Notes under the pieces: model-generated
Databases searched by the model: none
The model's input: the letters and a program-made list of their open reading frames with translations, nothing else
What the model was told of the DNA's origin: nothing
In this document: piece by piece, positions 63,001 to 64,000 of the stretch
Layout of the letters: every line of letters starts with the position of its first letter
Position numbering within the stretch: the stretch's first letter is position 1
Translations under genes and position numbers: made by a program
NCBI GenBank assembly: GCA_039029355.1
Contig: JBCCGI010000020.1
Location: 1-64,000, forward strand
Source of the DNA: JBCCGI01 sp039029355
GTDB lineage: Bacteria; Planctomycetota; UBA1135; GCA-002686595
DNA: 64,000 nt
Direction of reading: 5' to 3'

Positions 63001-64000
63001 GGTGCCCGGCGCGAGGCGGTACAGCAGCAGCCCCGTGCCGCTGCCGATCTCGAGCACGCGCCGCGGCTCCAGCGCCCGGATGCGCTCGACCGTCTCGTCG
63101 ACCCACGCCGCCATCTCGGCACGCGGGATCGGCCGGCCGTCGTAGCTGCTCATCCAGCCGACCAGGTCGAGGCGTGCGTCCTGCGCGTCCTCGTCGGAGC
63201 GCTCGCCGCCGTAGGTCGAGTCGTACAGTCGCTGCCAGTCGGCGACGTGCTCCCCCTCGTCGACCTCGCCGGTGGCTCCGTCGCCCTCGGCGGCGACGAA
63301 GAAGGCCACGAGCGCGCGTGCGCCGTCGCCTCCGGTCGAGCCGACCGCGACCTCGCGTACGCCGGGGTGCTGCGCTAGGACGGCCTCGATCTCGCCCAGC
63401 TCGAGGCGCGCGCCGCGCACCTTGACCTGATGGTCGGTCCGTCCGAGGAAGGCCAGCCGCCCGTCGGGCAGGAAGCGGACGCGGTCGCCCGTGCGGTAGA
63501 GCCGGGCACCCGGCGCGTTGGAGAAGGGGTCCGGCACGAAGCGCGACGCGGTCAGCCCCGGGCGGCCGCGGTAGCCGCGCGCCAGGCCGCGTCCGCCGAC
63601 GTAGAGCTCGCCCGGCGCGCCGACGGGGACCGGCAAGAGGTTCGCGTCGAGCGCGTGCACCGTCACGCCCGGCAGCGGCCGGCCGATCGAGGGCGGCGCG
63701 TCCGCCTCGGACGCCGGTTCGACGGGGCCCATGGTCGAGACGACCGCGTTCTCCGCCGGTCCGTAGGCGTTCTCGAAGGCGAAGGGCAGCTCCTCGGCGG
63801 GACGCGAGGAGAGCTTGTCCCCGCCCGCGAGCAGCGCACGCAGCGCGCTTGCCTCGCGCAGGCTCGGCTCGGCCAGCAGCCGCTCGGCGATGGGCGTGGG
63901 CGCGAAGGCGACGTGGATGCGCTCGCGCGCGAGCCACGCGGCCAGCGCCGGAGGATCGAGCCGCAGCTCGTCTGGCGGCAGCACCAGCGCCCCGCCGCAG
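57013..64000 (-). CDS. P1 (partial): NRPS A-nMT-T-C-C*-A-T
   Basis: The 5' end lies beyond the window; about 2,328 C-terminal residues are visible. The remaining part of A domain 1 (NAYGPAE near 63,750) contains an N-methyltransferase inserted between A8 (VKVRGARLELGE) and A9 (LPAYMVPERF); its SAM motif LEIGSGTG is at about 63,031-63,055. Its residue would be N-methylated. Then come a carrier (LGGHSLL, ~61,770), an intact C domain (LHHAVADGW, ~61,170) and a second condensation domain reading QHQIVSDG (~59,830), where Gln replaces the second His. The last A domain has D-G-E-L-L-G-T-V-V-K, which I cannot assign. A carrier (LGGTSLS, ~57,240) and a basic Arg-rich tail end the protein. The upstream residue of domain 1 cannot be predicted because its A4 region is outside the window. 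Confidence 0.92.
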   Translation of the reverse strand, partial: CGGALVLPPDELRLDPPALAAWLARERIHVAFAPTPIAERLLAEPSLREASALRALLAGGDKLSSRPAEELPFAFENAYGPAENAVVSTMGPVEPASEADAPPSIGRPLPGVTVHALDANLLPVPVGAPGELYVGGRGLARGYRGRPGLTASRFVPDPFSNAPGARLYRTGDRVRFLPDGRLAFLGRTDHQVKVRGARLELGEIEAVLAQHPGVREVAVGSTGGDGARALVAFFVAAEGDGATGEVDEGEHVADWQRLYDSTYGGERSDEDAQDARLDLVGWMSSYDGRPIPRAEMAAWVDETVERIRALEPRRVLEIGSGTGLLLYRLAPGTERYVGVDFSAQAVERVRREVARAGDELAGVELHVARAEDAAGLLDETFDTIVLNSVVQYFPSVAYLDEVLAAAMERAAEGARIFLGDLRHADLDQAFHASVALAHAADDEPLPAVAVRAEETAARESELSLSPTLFHALCARYPRIRGVRVRPKRLPAKNELSRFRYDVLLELDREPHAGPVERTPYAVFGSLQKLRDHLARTRPGALVVEGVPNARVAAAVATANDLFGDLPGGSESEPAARLSERARHAAADAIDPDELWRLGDELGMDLDVRFGLGSPDGSLELHVGRTGTAPARVAGRELAEYGRAPSKKQDAHGRAAELRAYLEARLPAYMVPERFVALAELPLTNRGKVDRRRLAALDPGRQSDAARYVAPRNALEQRIAEVFGRVLSVERVGARDDFFLLGGHSLLATRVVSELEDALGVTLELRTLFSATTVEDLAAAVAERLDGGGADEALAPIERRSFDDGPAPASYGQRRLWLLERLLPGTPAYHMPARARFEGPLDAERLAAALDGLVARHESLRTALVEREGAQLDVVQIVSTTAEMPLEHVDLTSEPAGERDVRAGALAAEEIARPFDLALAPLARALLLRLGPDRHELIVTLHHAVADGWSVGIILRELAALYRAGDAAPLPELPISYRDYAAWQRDDARTNDDAGFWRTALDGAPARLALPTDRPRPSVPSFRGDRVPVTIARERTEALDALARARGATRFMVTLAAWQLVVHALSGEDDLVLVSPVAGRRRPETHGLVGFFVNTVPLRTRLDAEASFGELVDATRATCLAAFDHGDLPFEAILEAVRLDRDLEGAPFAQVAFALQNAPTGRAEIDELTLSIEPLETGTAKTDLALMLDEPDSAFGDEAGGLSGTLEFATDLFDRASAASIASAFEHAVEAVCADPSRTVGALAASLGLGTETAVEAQRERSNLSDNQLLVWTGQRFDPDAPLHTLAVAFHIETELDAAPLENALAVLVRSADAMRAVVVERDGVPRLELRDDIDPRPTRLDFSALDAGERERRMHAFASEPFDLAARTFRSALIRTEPGRTTWLFVQHQIVSDGTSLELVARTMSDLYARAAAGTLPETIELPAYLDHLAWEDAQRASGGFDEAQAHWQRLLDDRPEPPRFYGSTGVKRGLSIRRLRAEVPAETVERLERVLGDLAGRAGRTPVMRFRLFLAVLAAYLHRVSGRRRILIGMPWRNRGRDTARGTLGLFMRTMPVELTVDGNDTLEELFRRTGPAIKEALRHGEQVVRNPIDAPLYDVSLNLHPTAVSSFAGAAMRPTWLHAGFGFETLTVQVEDFGETGRLWLALDLHADVFDDELAELVQRHLQALLAGALVAPDRPVGTLALEPAAAPAPIDDTDATVDQTVLDAFDSRAAEAPEALAVLDGEREVSYAELDRASRDVAARLTTLGVGTEAVVALDIDRSAETIAAVLGVLRARGAFLVLDPAVPVERTERMLAAAGVRVILAGANRREALPDGPWKVCGPGAESDQPERGAHPTSRPHPRSSAYVAFTSGSTGEPKGVVVEHRSLAAFARATVATYGLDASDRMLQLSALAYDGSIEEIFGALTSGAALVLRDGPMLVDATRYAARCEEAGVTVLSHPTAFWQQMWRTFAAQDITPPSSLRVILVGGERLDPEALAPWREQAAAGHAPTLVNTYGPTETTVVVSHHTVSTEPEDPRRREVPIGRPLGDAELYVVDECGAPTPAGVAGELLVGGPTVSRGYLGQPAATAARFVPDPFSGRAGARLYRTGDLVRRRGDGALEYVGRIDRQVKVRGYRVELSEIERALKELDGVADAAVVDVTAPGGVGRALVGFAVSSSLGSADLRAALETRLPAYMVPPRWVVLDHELPQDARGKIDRAALLALAPTESEAAASYVAPRGEVERIVAEVWAEVLGLERVGAHDNFFELGGTSLSLVQMHPALVERLGVSLELVDLFRHPTVHTLAAHLAGDASRAERAAEQRDERAAARRAALERRRRGRATEGVS

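Overview
The window is GC-rich with strong third-position G/C bias, so every real gene casts long shadow ORFs on the other strand. It probably comes from a Gram-negative bacterium with an elaborate secondary metabolism. The secreted proteins at the left end (a seven-bladed Kelch protein, and a Cys-rich protein whose tail reads DPGAG...AMTNG) resemble secreted proteins I associate with Planctomycetota. A myxobacterium cannot be excluded. The taxonomic call is inference.

Left part (1-13,663). Two tandem copies of a secreted Cys-rich protein gene come first; the outer copy has lost its C-terminus. A secreted Kelch-repeat protein follows. Next is an RND efflux operon of one lipoprotein adaptor and two RND permeases, with no outer-membrane factor. 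A membrane-anchored TPR protein is transcribed divergently from it. Two good intrinsic terminators and a divergent promoter region with two perfect inverted repeats lie here.

Right part (13,667-64,000, continuing past the edge). One leftward operon encodes a hybrid NRPS/PKS assembly line. In transcription order: P1 (partial; A-nMT-T-C-C*-A-T), P2 (KS-AT-KR-T), P3 (C-A[Gly]-T-C-TauD), P4 (I-A[Asp]-T-C-A[Gly]-T-C-TauD), P5 (I-A[Asp]-T-KS-AT-T-E*), P6 (C-A[Pro-like]-T-C*-AMT), an MbtH-like protein, a cyclic-peptide-type ABC exporter, and P7 (FAAL-T-KS-AT-DH-cMT-ER-KR-T). Asterisks mark domains with broken catalytic motifs; I marks a condensation-fold domain lacking both active-site histidines. 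Six of the eight junctions are 4-nt ATGA or GTGA overlaps, so the proteins should be translationally coupled.

How it may work (inference). P7 activates a fatty acid and extends it once with malonate, giving a reduced, C-methylated lipid starter. P1-P6 then add an N-methylated residue, another residue, a hydroxylated ketide, Gly, Asp, Gly, Asp, a ketide and a proline-like residue. Two SyrP/TauD-type Fe(II)/2-oxoglutarate hydroxylases are fused to the C-termini of P3 and P4. The next protein in each case begins with an interface-like domain followed by an Asp-type A domain, so both Asp residues are likely beta-hydroxylated. A Gly-hydroxyAsp-Gly-hydroxyAsp lipopeptide would be a metal ligand, either a siderophore or a calcium-binding lipopeptide. 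No thioesterase, reductase, phosphopantetheinyl transferase, regulator or TonB receptor is visible in the window.
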